A stretch of DNA of 64,000 nt, taken from assembly GCF_932526225.1 (NCBI RefSeq), contig NC_064035.1, forward strand, positions 17,039,969 through 17,103,968, in the 5' to 3' direction. The notes beneath the pieces are model-generated. The model had not been told where the DNA came from and searched no databases. It saw only the letters and a program-made list of their open reading frames with translations. Shown one piece after another: positions 41,101 through 51,214 of the stretch (its first letter is position 1; the number at the start of each line of letters is the position of its first letter). Both the position numbers and the translations under genes were made by a program. The stretch is from Nematostella vectensis (lineage: Eukaryota > Cnidaria > Anthozoa > Actiniaria > Edwardsiidae).

Positions 41101-44100
41101 TACAAAGTCCCTTTAAAGAAAGCCAATCAGGCCGCTCCCGCTCAATAGCGAGTCTCACAAGCATCCATTTCCACCGGCTAATTCAAGCGAGTAAACAAGA
41201 TATTTTTAATCAAATATCTTTAATAACATATCAGAATTTATTCGTAGATTGTTATTTTGGAGTTTGCTTGCGAATAAGCCGCTGCATTTTCAATGATAAA
41301 CAATAACAAGGGAGAAGTTGATCGACGTGCGTTTCATGTGTGGCTCTTGAGAGCGTCCAGTAATACTGAATGATTCACTGCTCAAAACCAACCAGAATCG
41401 AGTGATTTTGCCATGCATATTATGGTTGTTTTTGTTGCAGGCAGTGTTCTGAGTGTGATCCAAGTGAAAGTGAGGAGGACGTGGAAGTAGACGTTGAGGA
41501 TACCACGCCCATCTCCCAGAGCAGACAGAAGCGGACCATAAAGGAGCCAACCAAGTTCACGCCGGACAAGGGAGTGGTCAGTAAAGTTTAACCGGAGTCT
41601 AAGACATAACATGCAGTATGCACCGAAAAAGCCTCAGATGACTGATTAAAAGCCAGCTCTGGTTTCCAGACAGAACAAAGTATTCAAAGTTTTGATATAA
41701 TGTGCTGGCTTTAGTACGTTATGATATTCCTCATGATGCAGTTTGCGATAATAGCTCGAAATAGTTATTATATCAAGCAAAACTGCAGACAAGTTGTAGA
41801 AAAGAGGTCTGCGTGGGCATGGTGGACTCGGGGAAATAAATCTATACAGGGTTTTAGTGGTATTTTGTACTACCCAAAGCTGTTTCGCTAAACAACTAGA
41901 AAAACTACCTTACTACTGTGTTGATTTACTTCTCCTTATAGTAAAACTGTTACAATTTAGAATATAGAAATATGCCTTACCCCTTTTTAAGATGTGCTGC
42001 AGTGTTTCTGACCATAGTTGTCTCTTATACAGGCCCGTAGCCAGGATTTCGAGCGGGGCGGGGGCTGGGAGGTTTGTATCCATTTGAAAGGCCACTTTTT
42101 CTTAAGGAAGCTTAGCTCGCAGAGTTTAATCTTCCTTCATTAGAGCGGACCTTACAGTCAAGTGGAGGGTTCTTTGGAATCCCTGACCCCCCCCCCCCCC
42201 ACCCCCCCCACCCCAACCCACTCCCCCCAGCTACGGGCTTGCTTATATCCAAACATTTCTTTTTCACAGCCGACAAAGCTTAGAAAAAAGCGCCGCTACT
42301 CCGTTGATGTATCTATCACTTCGGCTACTTCGGACGAACAGACTATGGAACCAGTGGAGAAAAAGAAGGTACCGAGATATCAGGGAGTCAACACTACAGA
42401 CTATTCAAATTTATTAGTATCTTCCAATATTCATGTTATTGTCTTGTGACCATGATCATATATTTTCGTTTAACTTTGTTCGAGTAACTTCTATTGTTAC
42501 TGGGATACCTATGTCTGTTGTGTGCGTGCGTGCGTGCGTGCGTGCAGGGGGAGGATGGGGGGTGGGGGGGGGGCAGCCCGAGTTGCGCAATACCCGCTGT
42601 AGTCAATTTGCTTCTTTATATAGAAACTTGGCAGACCGCGGACCGGTAAACGTAAGCAATACGTGAAAAAGGAGAAGATACAAGACGAGCGGACGCAGTG
42701 TTCGCAGTGCGACAGCCCAGGAGATAATACTACCTTGGTCAGGTATGTGGCAGATGAAGCATTTATTAAAATAATCCCAAGCCACATTTTAGCAGTGGTA
42801 TAGGAATTATTTTGGCAATGATTGTAGTCAAATTATCTTTTCTGTGGTTTGAAGTGGCGGAGGTTCAAAAGGGGGCCGCCATAAAAAGGGAGTGTCTAGA
42901 ACAGCAGACATCTACAATAGATGTAGATTAGAGTGTGCCAGATATTCCCCCTAAAAGAGGGCGGGTCCCACCCCTGGAAACGCCCTGATATGTGCTTGAC
43001 GAAAGGTAAGTAAGTTGAATATATTATCATCCAAGGGTTGAGGGTGTGTGAAATAACACACTTGCAAGGTTGTCTCATCATTTGCAGTGCTTGCACTTTC
43101 AGTTCTAAACTATGCTTTATTTGTTAGGTGCGATAATTGTAAGTTGTGCTACCACTTCGGCTGTCTCGACCCGCCAGTCAAGGTGAGTCAACTCAATGCT
43201 GTCATGGCCTTCTATTTGTGTTGAGTGTCTTGCAAGAGTGCCCGTTTGGGCGCCGCTTTGACGAGCAGAATCTTTTTTTTTTAATGTTCGAAATTCTCGC
43301 TTTTGAAATGTTCACCTTTTCTTCGCAGAGTAATCCTAAGAAGAGGGGATATATGTGGTATTGTACAGAATGCGACGAATCGGTAAGAAATGTAATAGTA
43401 CGGACCTAGTGGTGACCCTTGGCCCCTTTCATGCTTGTTACAATCCTGGTTTATGTGCAGAAGCCCCGATGCTAGCACATTTGTTCAGTGGAACCTCGTT
43501 AACATTACACTGTTGGGATCCACAAAACTTTATTAGCGAGGTGCCTTTATTAAGTGTTGATGAAAAACGGAAACGTATGGAGGCATCCTTTAATCGAAAC
43601 TTAAAAACGCCCTAAAAAACGAGGTGGCCACCCTAAGCAATTTTCTTTAGAACGGGATTTTACTGGATGTGCAAGTGACAATACAAAAAGTTGCATGAAA
43701 TACGCAACTATGAATTTTGGAGGAGATGTGACGCCATAACAATTAAGGGGCGTGTCCTTAGAAACACGCAGGGTGGGATCCAGAGTAATTTACTTGACCA
43801 CGGATCAAATAAGTTGGCATACTTAGCTTTGTATATATAGGCCTGTCCATCCATCTAGAATATGCTCACAGAAAATTAAACATCAATGAAGGCGTCGATC
43901 TCGTCAGATGAGCAGTGCCGTGCTCCTGCCAATGATAATATTTCCTAGGCAAACAAATAGGGCAAGTATAATCAATTCATTTCTAATACATACTAGGATG
44001 AAGATGAGGATGAGGAGCAAGGAACGGCACAGGATGCAGATGAAAAAGCTACCGATGCGAAAGGAAAAGCAACGTCTGAAACAAATAAAGACATTCAGAT

Positions 44101-44134
44101 TAAACAGGAAACGCAAGAGACACCACAAAGCTAA
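26168..44134 (+). CDS. PHF14: PHD finger protein 14 (chromatin reader)
   Basis: Twenty-six coding exons: 26168-26225, 28231-28356, 28456-28616, 28902-28975, 29411-29466, 30045-30154, 30965-31020, 31428-31539, 31929-32023, 32424-32472, 32702-32767, 32997-33065, 33274-33352, 33613-33657, 33727-33779, 33942-34020, 34492-34598, 35369-35464, 36490-36575, 40452-40583, 41441-41576, 42270-42368, 42624-42742, 43128-43182, 43329-43382, 43997-44134. The sum is 2,310 bp (769 aa; human protein about 890-950). Domains: acidic N-terminus, PHD1 (about 130-190, ICGIC through FCDAC), extended PHD (196-321, CELCPN, CSLC, YFHVSCAQ), coiled coil (430-500), PHD2 (526-575, CATC through WQCSEC), AT-hook-like GRPR (about 650), PHD3 (672-724) and an acidic tail. 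PHF14 reads histone H3 and represses transcription. Exon 1 is the least certain exon. The intron after 33779 uses a GC donor. Confidence 0.95.
26508..26668. repeat. short dispersed inverted-repeat element, PHF14 intron 1
   Basis: Starts ggggcagatctagctgttcg, includes a long G run and cagccccaagggggttt, and ends ccctagatccacttctg. The two ends are partial inverted repeats around GATCTAG. A related copy lies at 56345-56500 in AOX intron 1. Confidence 0.6.
26669..28230. other. PHF14 intron 1, remaining part
   Basis: Intronic sequence with poly-G and poly-T runs. Small ORFs are present but none has splice sites or a family match. Nothing further supported. Confidence 0.4.
29808..29957. repeat. 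GTAGCCAGG-ended MITE-like repeat (copy 1)
   Basis: Left end ggcgtagccaggattttta and right end cccccagctacgcccctgg form a short imperfect inverted repeat. The same end pair bounds 42033-42238, and a weaker copy lies at 44756-45092. No coding content. Confidence 0.6.
30444..30923. mobile_element. 480-bp pogo/Tigger-like MITE with TA duplication
   Basis: Left end CAGTGGAACCTGGATCTTAT, right end its reverse complement with one or two changes, each flanked by TA (30442-30443 and 30924-30925). Internal sub-repeats tcgattttacgat occur in both orientations. CAGTGGAACC ends with TA duplication are typical of pogo/Tigger-derived MITEs. It sits in the PHF14 intron before the 30965 exon. Confidence 0.75.
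34320..34505 (+). repeat. degenerate ~60-bp tandem repeat running into a PHF14 splice acceptor
   Basis: Three decayed units beginning gtgatgccattt, catgataccata and gtgatagcattt, each followed by ctttg..tgttg..ctac/ctgcc.ttttg.tgt. The start of a further unit, cgtgatagc, is the first coding sequence of the exon at 34492. The repeat therefore contributes the acceptor region and perhaps the exon edge. Confidence 0.55.
34767..35112 (+). repeat. three tandem copies of a 116-bp unit in a PHF14 intron
   Basis: Copies start at 34767, 34883 and 34999 with cttgtattagagggatgagg (third copy ataagg). They are nearly identical; the third has a few substitutions. Confidence 0.9.
35478..36348. mobile_element. 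871-bp Mutator-like non-autonomous transposon with 9-bp target duplication
   Basis: Left end TAGCCTGTGTAGCAAGCG, right end CGCTTGCTACGCAGGCTA; the inverted match extends about 32 bp. Both sides are flanked by GCAAACACT (35469-35477 and 36349-36357), a 9-bp duplication as made by Mutator-like elements. The insertion lies 13 bp inside the intron after the PHF14 exon ending at 35464, next to the splice donor. No transposase frame is visible. Confidence 0.82.
36600..40385. repeat. intronic satellite (XbaI-type unit) in PHF14 intron 19
   Basis: About 3.8 kb built from cttacatctagaccccaccc joined by variable spacers of cttac/cccttac/cttatg. Most units are 24-36 bp and carry the palindrome TCTAGA. 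A higher-order period is visible: the marker cactaatgct occurs at 37211, 38226 and 39241, exactly 1,015 bp apart. The array lies between the exons at 36490-36575 and 40452-40583. Confidence 0.95.
40960..41022. repeat. 63-bp hairpin (inverted repeat) in a PHF14 intron
   Basis: Left arm 40960-40986 begins taggtaatcatgcggtttc, and right arm 40996-41022 is its reverse complement at 23 of 27 positions, with a 9-nt loop. Function unknown; it could be a tiny foldback element or a transcribed hairpin. Confidence 0.75.
42033..42238. repeat. GTAGCCAGG-ended MITE-like repeat (copy 2)
   Basis: Left end gcccgtagccaggatttcg and right end cccagctacgggc form an inverted repeat, with a long C run inside. It ends 31 bp before the PHF14 exon at 42270. 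Confidence 0.65.
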
Positions 44135-45728
44135 TACTTCATGCGAGTACGGGCCATCTTTCCCACAATAGATCCTCCGTGTAAAATGAACACTCCTTGT
44201 AGCATTATTACTTTCATTGAAGTGAAGCAACTATTAGTTTGCGGGACACAACGAAATCATCGAAATCATCATCATCATCAAGTCCCTTCGTCATGGAGAA
44301 CATTTTTTTCGGAGCAGAGTTTTCCCTTCCAGAGAAGAAAATGTAGAAAGCGTTTTTTTGTTCACGTTCAAGGAAAGAGTTGGACGGTCATTTGAGTTGG
44401 AACGTCTGCCAGCTCCACTAGACCTTTCGGCCCACGGCCCGTACCCAAACTAACGAGAGAAAGACGCATCAGAGAAATTACTTTTAACTCAGTGTTCTCC
44501 TTATCTAACCAGATATAGCCATTGTACCTACAAATTGCAAGTAAATGATGTTTTCACTGTCGCACTGTACACTCTTCATTAGTGTGGGTTTTGTAAGATG
44601 TTCCCCACGTATGGCAGACCTAAAAAGCCCCAAACAGCAAACAGCTTCAATATAAGTTTCAATATCAGCTATAAATACTGGCCCTTTGCTTAGTTGACCA
44701 CAAGACAAAGGAAATGTTTCGATAGACTCCACAGGACCTACCAACATTGTTTGCCAGGCCTGTACCCAGGATATTTCCTGAGGGGTGCGAAATCCGAAAA
44801 ACTTGACCTAATTTTGCCGGGGGAGGGGGGTGAGTTCTCTGATAAAAATCTGACCACCCCAGAAAAAAACATGGGATTTTTTTAAGCCTTTGCAGTATCT
44901 CCACGGGACGTTTATTGTCGGACTGGATACATACCAGAGGGATCTAGCCTATTATTTATAGTTTTGTCTACAAATAGCACGTCTATTGAGAACCAAAAGT
45001 GGACCTTTGGCCTTTGTGTGTTTGTATGTGGAGGGGGGGGGGGGGGGGGGGTGTGCGTTCGCACCCCCTGCACCTCCCCTTCGTACGGGCCTGTGTGCAA
45101 ACAGAGCCAACGTTGCCGAAAATAATAGATTCAGTATTGCTGGTCCAACGTAATGCACTAGTCAATCGAGCCCCCTCTCTCCCCCCTCTCCCTTCCCCCC
45201 CCCCCCCCCCCCCTAGGGGGGGGATTTTTATCAGAGAACTTACCCCCCTCCCCCGGCAAAGTTAGGTCTAGCTGTACGCTTCTGTGTTAGTAACGCGAAA
45301 CCTTACGACAGCTTTTAAACTTGATCCGTGCATCGATTATTTTGCCGTTCTTGTTTTAAACGTTGTGGGATATCATTGAGTCACTGAAACGTGTTGGAGG
45401 AAACGTGTATAAGAAGTCGTTGAGTTAGGAAAACTAGCAAAATATTGTACCATACGCCGGGGCAGTTAGTTGTACATAAGAGCTCTCATTTTTTTTTTTT
45501 TTCAGTGCGGAAACAGAAAGACAAAAGGGTCTAGGGTAGGGTAGGGTAGTGTGTTTTGTACCAATGCGGAAGTGTGAGTCCAAGAGACACGGTCTTTTGG
45601 TTAGTCCTGGTAACGAATCTTTTAGGTGCGCGGTTACCAAGGGTAAATAGCGCGAGATTTGAATCTTGAACAACGATGACAAAATATTGTTGAAACTTTT
45701 TTATCCGAACCAAATACAAATATTCCAA
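44135..45728. other. intergenic between PHF14 and shugoshin
   Basis: Contains the PHF14 3' UTR and the shugoshin promoter. A decayed repeat bounded by ggcctgtacccagga (near 44756) and tacgggcctg (to about 45092) belongs to the GTAGCCAGG family. Long G and C runs lie at about 45030-45050 and 45180-45230. No additional exon seen. Confidence 0.5.
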
Positions 45729-48700
45729 ATGAAGGCTAAACGAAAGACACCTAGCTGTGGCGGGGAAAGGAAAAAGAGGAAGTCTGAAATCAAGAGAGAG
45801 GTGAGCTCTTATTCAACAGAAACTGTCTCCGATTAAAATAAGCTAAATAAGTATCCGATGTTTCCGTTTGTGACGATTGTTAAAAGTGTTGGTGGAAAAA
45901 AACTGCTGTGCATTTCGTTCCATTAGTATTTGCATGAATGTAGCAACAAAGAAAATGTCCCTCCTGATGACAAAGGAGAACCTGAAAAGAAAAGAAGACC
46001 ACGAAAACGTGAAGGAAAAGGTGAATTCCTCTTTTCATATCAGTTATCATCGAGCAGTGATAGTTCATAGCATTCAACATCGATATATCGCTGCGTCTTT
46101 GCCATATTGTGTGCTTTGATATTTATAATCTTTCTCTATTTTCAGGACTGTCATTAGATTCTGGTCGAGCAGCGATTTTGGCTAATAATAGAGAACTTGC
46201 AGTTGCATTAGGTGTGAAAACAATTTGATTTTTTAAAATTTAATAATGAATTTTTTAGGCAGTTGTCTTCTTCACGTTGTTGTTTTTATGTTATTTGCTT
46301 TTTTTTTCTTTTTTATATTATTTTTGTGTTGTAGGTTTGGCAGGTTTTAATGAACTGAGGCATCTGTTATACTAAGTAGTAATTACCATGTACCTTTTAT
46401 ATCAACATGATAGAGGAAGCACAGATCAAAATCAACAAGTTGAACCTTACAAATGTTGAAATTAAGAAACAGTTACAAGGGGAGAGACAGATGTATATTG
46501 ACAAGCTACAAAGAGAAGTGGATAAACAACTAAAGGTGTGCCGAAATTTGTTTTAATTTGCTAAATTTAAAATTCTTAATCAAATAAATAAAAAGCCTTT
46601 AGAGCACTTTTTATTTTAACTTTCACTCATAATAAGGAGCCACATGGATTCATAATCATGGGCCAGATAGCAAAGCAAAAGTATAAGGGAGGGGATTGGT
46701 AGGGCCAAACTCTCCGAAAACCAATGAAAGCATTCAAGATCTCTGTGGTAGAGTAGTATTCTACCCACTGTCATTCCCATGGCTACTTGTTGTTAAATAT
46801 GACATGTTCTTGATGTTTTAAGTGTACACAATTCTTCAAATTTAATGGTAGATCGTTTTCTTATTCCAGGAAAAGTTTGATAAAATCAATCAAGTGCTCC
46901 AAGAGGTCATCTCCAAATTCCTTGAGTGTTCCACTCTAATGCAGACCATCAACAGTCTAGTTGCCTTTCCAACAGCTCCCACAACAACCCCCCTTACCTA
47001 CTCCCTCCATGCCTTGTCATTCAACACCACCCCTCCCCCAGATGAGCCTGTGGGTTGGGACCCCATGGAAGTTGGACCAACTATATCGACTCCTGGGCCT
47101 GACGACTTTGTTATTCAAGGTTGGTACTATGATGTTTGTTGTTTGTCTGATTTTCAGTACCTGGTTGACCTCAAGAGAGAGGGAGATTATTTAGACTTTT
47201 ACCTGTCTTTGGTTATTTCTCAACAAGATGGCAAGAGATCACACATATGTGAAGAGAACAAAAGGCTTTCTTCTGCCTGAAATTGATTGAAATTTAAATT
47301 GAAACTGCCCCAATTTGTTCCAGTAATGGGTGGTGGAAAATGACAAAGTATATATTGATTTAATCTTTTTTGTTACCATTAACCATTTTCTGCCAAATTT
47401 TCTCTATAGAGAACAATGATTTTACTACTGCCTTTGTTGAGCCCATGCAAATGGACGAGCTCAGTTTCATGGGTGGGGAGACAGACCTTTTACACAACAG
47501 AAAGCCAGGCAAAGACACCAACAGGATCACTCAAAGTCCACGGGAGAGAATGAGTCCAACAGCATACAGGATGACAAGAACTCCAAAACAAGCTCGGAGC
47601 TCTGTAAACTTGAACAGCCAAACTACCCCGTTAATCCCTGCTACTGAGAGGGCTTTACGCAGAACCCCTAGTGTTACTTACACCATGCCCAGCCTGCGCA
47701 GGTAGGATTTTTATTATTATCAGTGAGCTATATGAGTGAGCTATAAAGGAGCGGTCATTAATTACTTGGGGGTGGGGCTGTATTTTTGCAAAACCCTGGG
47801 CTCAAACATTTTGCCCCCCCCTCCCTCAAATCCAAACCCAAAAATTGTGAACCCCCCCTAACTGAGGGCCCACCACCACCTTCACAACGTCATTTTTTTA
47901 AATTGAATAATTATATGTCTTTAAAACCACAGAGACTTGATATACTGAGTTTAACTGAATATAACCTTTATTCAAATATAGATCAGCTAGCATGGCAATT
48001 TTGTCCTACTTAATTTAAGTATGAATCTTTACTTTTGCTGATTTCAGAGTGGCACAGATAAACAACAAATACCTGTGTCGCTAGAAAACAACTACGGCTT
48101 CGACAATGTTAACACAGACATTGAGTCTAGGTTTTGCAACATTTTAACCATGAGAGGGTGCCCAAAAAATGTGCCCTCCCTTAAATGACAACCCCCAAAA
48201 ATGTTACCCTGCCTACTTAATCGGTAGCCCCCCCTACATATTTGCCAGCCCCCCCCAGTAATTAATGACCACTCCCTAAGCTTAGCTTACTTTTATTTAT
48301 ACTTATTGTTCCACACCCATACCCAAATATTTTTTTTCATTGGTGCAAACATTTTCCCAGGGGGGGAGAGCACCCCCCTGGGTGTACAGGCCTAACTTCT
48401 ATAAGAAAATATCAGACAAATTGTTCCTTATAACAGCCATACTAGCAACAAACTTAATTGCCTTCTCTTTCGCCTCAAGAAATGACAAATTTTGAAGATA
48501 TAGGCGTCCTTTTGATTTCCTTGAGATTGTAAAATTTATTGTATTAACAATAATGTCTCACAAGATCTTATTCTTTTGTATCAAAAGTCATGACTCATAT
48601 CTTTTTCCACAGCAAGCTAAGGAGAGGGGATCCGTTCACCGATTCATCTCTCTACAATGCCTTTCCCGAAAGTGAGTACCATCACCAGAGAACCCTTCAA

Positions 48701-49847
48701 ACAGAATAACCTATACACAACCTGGTCAAAGTGAGGTACAGGGTCACGTCTACTTTGTTCCGTTTTTCTTTATTTTTTACTCATGAAAATCGTCCCCCCA
48801 CCTGGAAGACAAATCATGTACAACTAGAAACACAAAGTGCGTCAAACAAGTGTCACCTTGGATTTCGTCGCATTAGACAATTACAGTAATGTCTTTTAAT
48901 TTTTTTTCCAGAGAGAAAATGCCCTCGAGTGTCTACGGGCTGTTTGAAAAAGGTAGAGTGAGAGACTCCATTAATATGAGTTAGGCCAAGTTAAAAAAAA
49001 AAAAAAAGACATGTCGTCCCCGCCGGCATCCTTTTTCGGGGCTACATCAATATATCTTTTTTTTTTTTTTTTAGTTACTTCTGCTGCTGTTTGATTGTAT
49101 GCTCCTCAGAAGTTCAAATTTCGTTCGTTAGAGGCGCCTGGACACTGAAATAAAGGCGGACGTTCCCGTTTCAAGGCTTTTCTTACGATTTTTAACACCC
49201 GTTCGCAACATCGCGAAAATTTCCTTTGTGAATCGTATAAATCTTTGAAAAACCAATGATAAGGAAAAAATAAATAAATAAAAAGGGTCGCATGCTCCCT
49301 GTTTTTGATCTTATCAGGACTTGATTTATTCTATTTCCACCAGTTATACTGGTGCGGAAGGCACAACAGAGCTAGGCTCCAAATCAAGTACCCCCTTGAG
49401 TGTATTGTTAGTAAGCATTGTAAGCACTGTCACTGGGGGTGGTCACTGCCAGAGGGTTTATTGCGTCCCCAGTGGTTCTTTTACGTCCCTTCGGTTCAGG
49501 TTAATGTAGTGCAGCTTGAAGAGACGGGACCTCCGGTTTAGTGTCCTTATCCGAGAAGACTGGAAACACGGGAGAATAACTTCAACTCACTTGTGACACA
49601 AATTCGAACCAAGGCAGGAACCCGGAAAAATCCCCAGTTTGAGCCAGGATTCGAACCTTGGCCACAGCGGTGAGAGGCCGACGCGCTAACACACTCGGCC
49701 ACCCGTGCTTCGCTATAAACGATAAACATGTTTTTGTTTTTACTTTATCTTAGTTATCTCACGACATTTTGTTTGGATTTTATTTTTGTATAGAGACCAA
49801 GGTCAGTGCTGTCCAACATCTCCAATACTATCAGTGAAGAAACCTAG
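45729..49847 (+). CDS. SGO1: shugoshin (centromeric cohesin protector)
   Basis: Nine exons: 45729-45800, 45927-46020, 46146-46211, 46414-46535, 46870-47119, 47410-47701, 48613-48671, 48912-48952, 49794-49847. The total is 1,050 bp (349 aa) with all phases consistent. A basic N-terminus is followed by an N-terminal coiled coil (about 60-135, NNRELAVALEEAQIKINKL onward), the region that in shugoshins dimerises and recruits PP2A-B56. The C-terminal shugoshin motif is clear: SKLRRGDPFTD at about 299-309, matching the vertebrate motif almost exactly; it binds phospho-H2A at centromeres. A KEN box (K32-E33-N34) is a candidate APC/C degron. If the last intron is retained, the protein ends two codons after 48952 (V-E-stop) instead of the 17-residue last exon. 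Animal shugoshins vary greatly in length. Confidence 0.93.
49308..49711 (-). mobile_element. tRNA-derived SINE (copy 1, reverse) in shugoshin intron 8
   Basis: On the minus strand the head (49711-49640) reads like a tRNA with A box TGGCCGAGTG and B box GGTTCGAATCC. The body contains cttctcggataaggac, cggaggtcccgtctct, cattaacctg and gggacgtaaaagaac.actgggga. The same body in the same order occurs at 51645-51725 in copy 2. The tail differs from copy 2. The left end is approximate. Confidence 0.8.
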
Positions 49848-49969
49848 AAAACCAAGAGATTGGACGAGATGGGCTGCTAGCTGGGCTGTCCGCCCGATCA
49901 ACGAAGGGAACCAAATGTAGAGAAGACGCAATGAAAATATCTGTCTGCTCATCGTCTGTATCACACAAT

Positions 49970-49975
49970 AATAAA
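49970..49975 (+). promoter_or_regulatory. candidate poly(A) signal of shugoshin
   Basis: AATAAA 123 nt after the shugoshin stop codon, followed by a GT-rich stretch (gtatttcgcgctgggtc). Confidence 0.55.
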
Positions 49976-50481
49976 TGTATTTCGCGCTGGGTCTTTTAGA
50001 TTTTGTCCTTCGGGGTGATGATGAGGACATTTACTTCATTAAAAAAAGCAAAAGGGTATTCTGATGCACATTCACAATTCACTGCACGTCACGATCAAAA
50101 TGACCGTAGGGAATGTTATTACCGGGGGGGGGGGGGGGGACTCAGATAGAAACAGACTGGGGTGATCGTCGATTTTCGCCCTAAATAAGGTCAATTTGAG
50201 AGATGGCAGAATCGGAAAAAAATGTTAAACATCCCCTTAGGAATAGAAGTTAGTGGAATTTTATACCCTAAGGCTAAGTTCAAACGTATTATCCATGAGC
50301 CGTATTCAATGCAAATGCATGCAAATGAATCGAGTCGATCGGGAAAAACAACTGGCTCCCTCCTGGAGGGTTATTACACAAACTCTGGACTGTGTGGGAC
50401 ATGAATAGTCCGATAAAGTAAAGCGTGCCACCAAATCTACGCTATCTAGTTGACATGGTCTGTGTCGGGAGGTTTTTTTCT

Positions 50482-50721
50482 AATAGACCGTTTTCACGAT
50501 GTTGCGCACGCATCCAAAGTGCCGCAGACTGATCAGACCAGACAGCTGATCTAAAATGGCGTACGAAGTAGATTTCACAGACGAAGCTATAGAAAATGCT
50601 GACAGAGTGCTTCTTTCACAGGGTTTTGGATTCAAATTCCCCGTCTGCATTTTGGATCAGCTGTGGCCCGCTAGTCTGTGTTATTTTGGATGCGCGCGCA
50701 ACAAAGTGAAAACGGTCTATT
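50482..50721. mobile_element. 240-bp MITE with 37-bp inverted ends and an internal start-like ORF
   Basis: Left end aatagaccgttttcac..tgttgcgc.cgcatccaaa and right end its near reverse complement (tttggatgcgcgcgcaac..gtgaaaacggtctatt). The middle holds an ATG (50556) and an open frame through the right end, beginning MAYEVDFTDEAIENADRVL. No target duplication was established. Confidence 0.7.
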
Positions 50722-51059
50722 TTCGTTTTTGTAGGTATTGCATTTTACAAATGTGTTGTAGTTACTATGTCTCACATAGGGAAAAAGAAAGCAAAAAAAA
50801 AATAAATAGCTGTAATAATTGTTGCAGTAGCTACGCACGCAAAGGCGGTAGGAGCAGTGTTTGTTAGGCTAAAGTCCTCGCCGTCTTGAGTAAAAAACCC
50901 GGCCTAGTTATATTGTGTAGTCCGAGATACTACTCTGTGGCGTGGCGCGCGAACTGTCCCTGACGTGCTAGCCGAAACGTAATGATGATGATAATGATTC
51001 TGTGTTATCTGCATGCTCGGATTACACAACGTAACTTAGCCGGACTTTCTAATCAAACA

Positions 51060-51156
51060 TGAAGAGCGCGTCGAAAACAAGGCGCAATTTAGAGGGAAAT
51101 TTGTTGGTTTATTATCAGGATTTAGCCTAACAATCATTGTTCCTACCGCCCTTGGT
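51060..51156 (+). repeat. dispersed repeat upstream of MSRB (copy 2)
   Basis: Matches 25468-25567 (aacaaggc, tttagaggg, tttattatcaggattta, tgttcctaccgccctt). It ends about 60 bp before the MSRB start codon, so it may lie in the promoter or 5' UTR. Confidence 0.6.
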
Positions 51157-51214
51157 CAGCTATCTAGAGCTGACTGTATTAGGTCAGCGGCACCATTATT
51201 GATTATGTAACAAT

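Noticed and set aside
46338-46376. Possible small shugoshin exon after ttgtag at 46335
   Set aside because: Direct joining of 46211 to 46414 keeps phase and coiled-coil continuity; no donor in suitable phase follows.
46894-47280. Read-through extension of the shugoshin exon to 47280
   Set aside because: A good donor at 47120 and an in-phase next exon at 47410 give a better model; the extra residues look intronic.
49640-49711. Functional tRNA gene (minus)
   Set aside because: A and B boxes are present but the sequence continues into a SINE body shared with another copy and no clean acceptor stem is formed.
50556-50867. Independent 103-aa gene
   Set aside because: The frame crosses the right inverted repeat of a MITE and ends in repeat DNA; reported only as a possible captured fragment.
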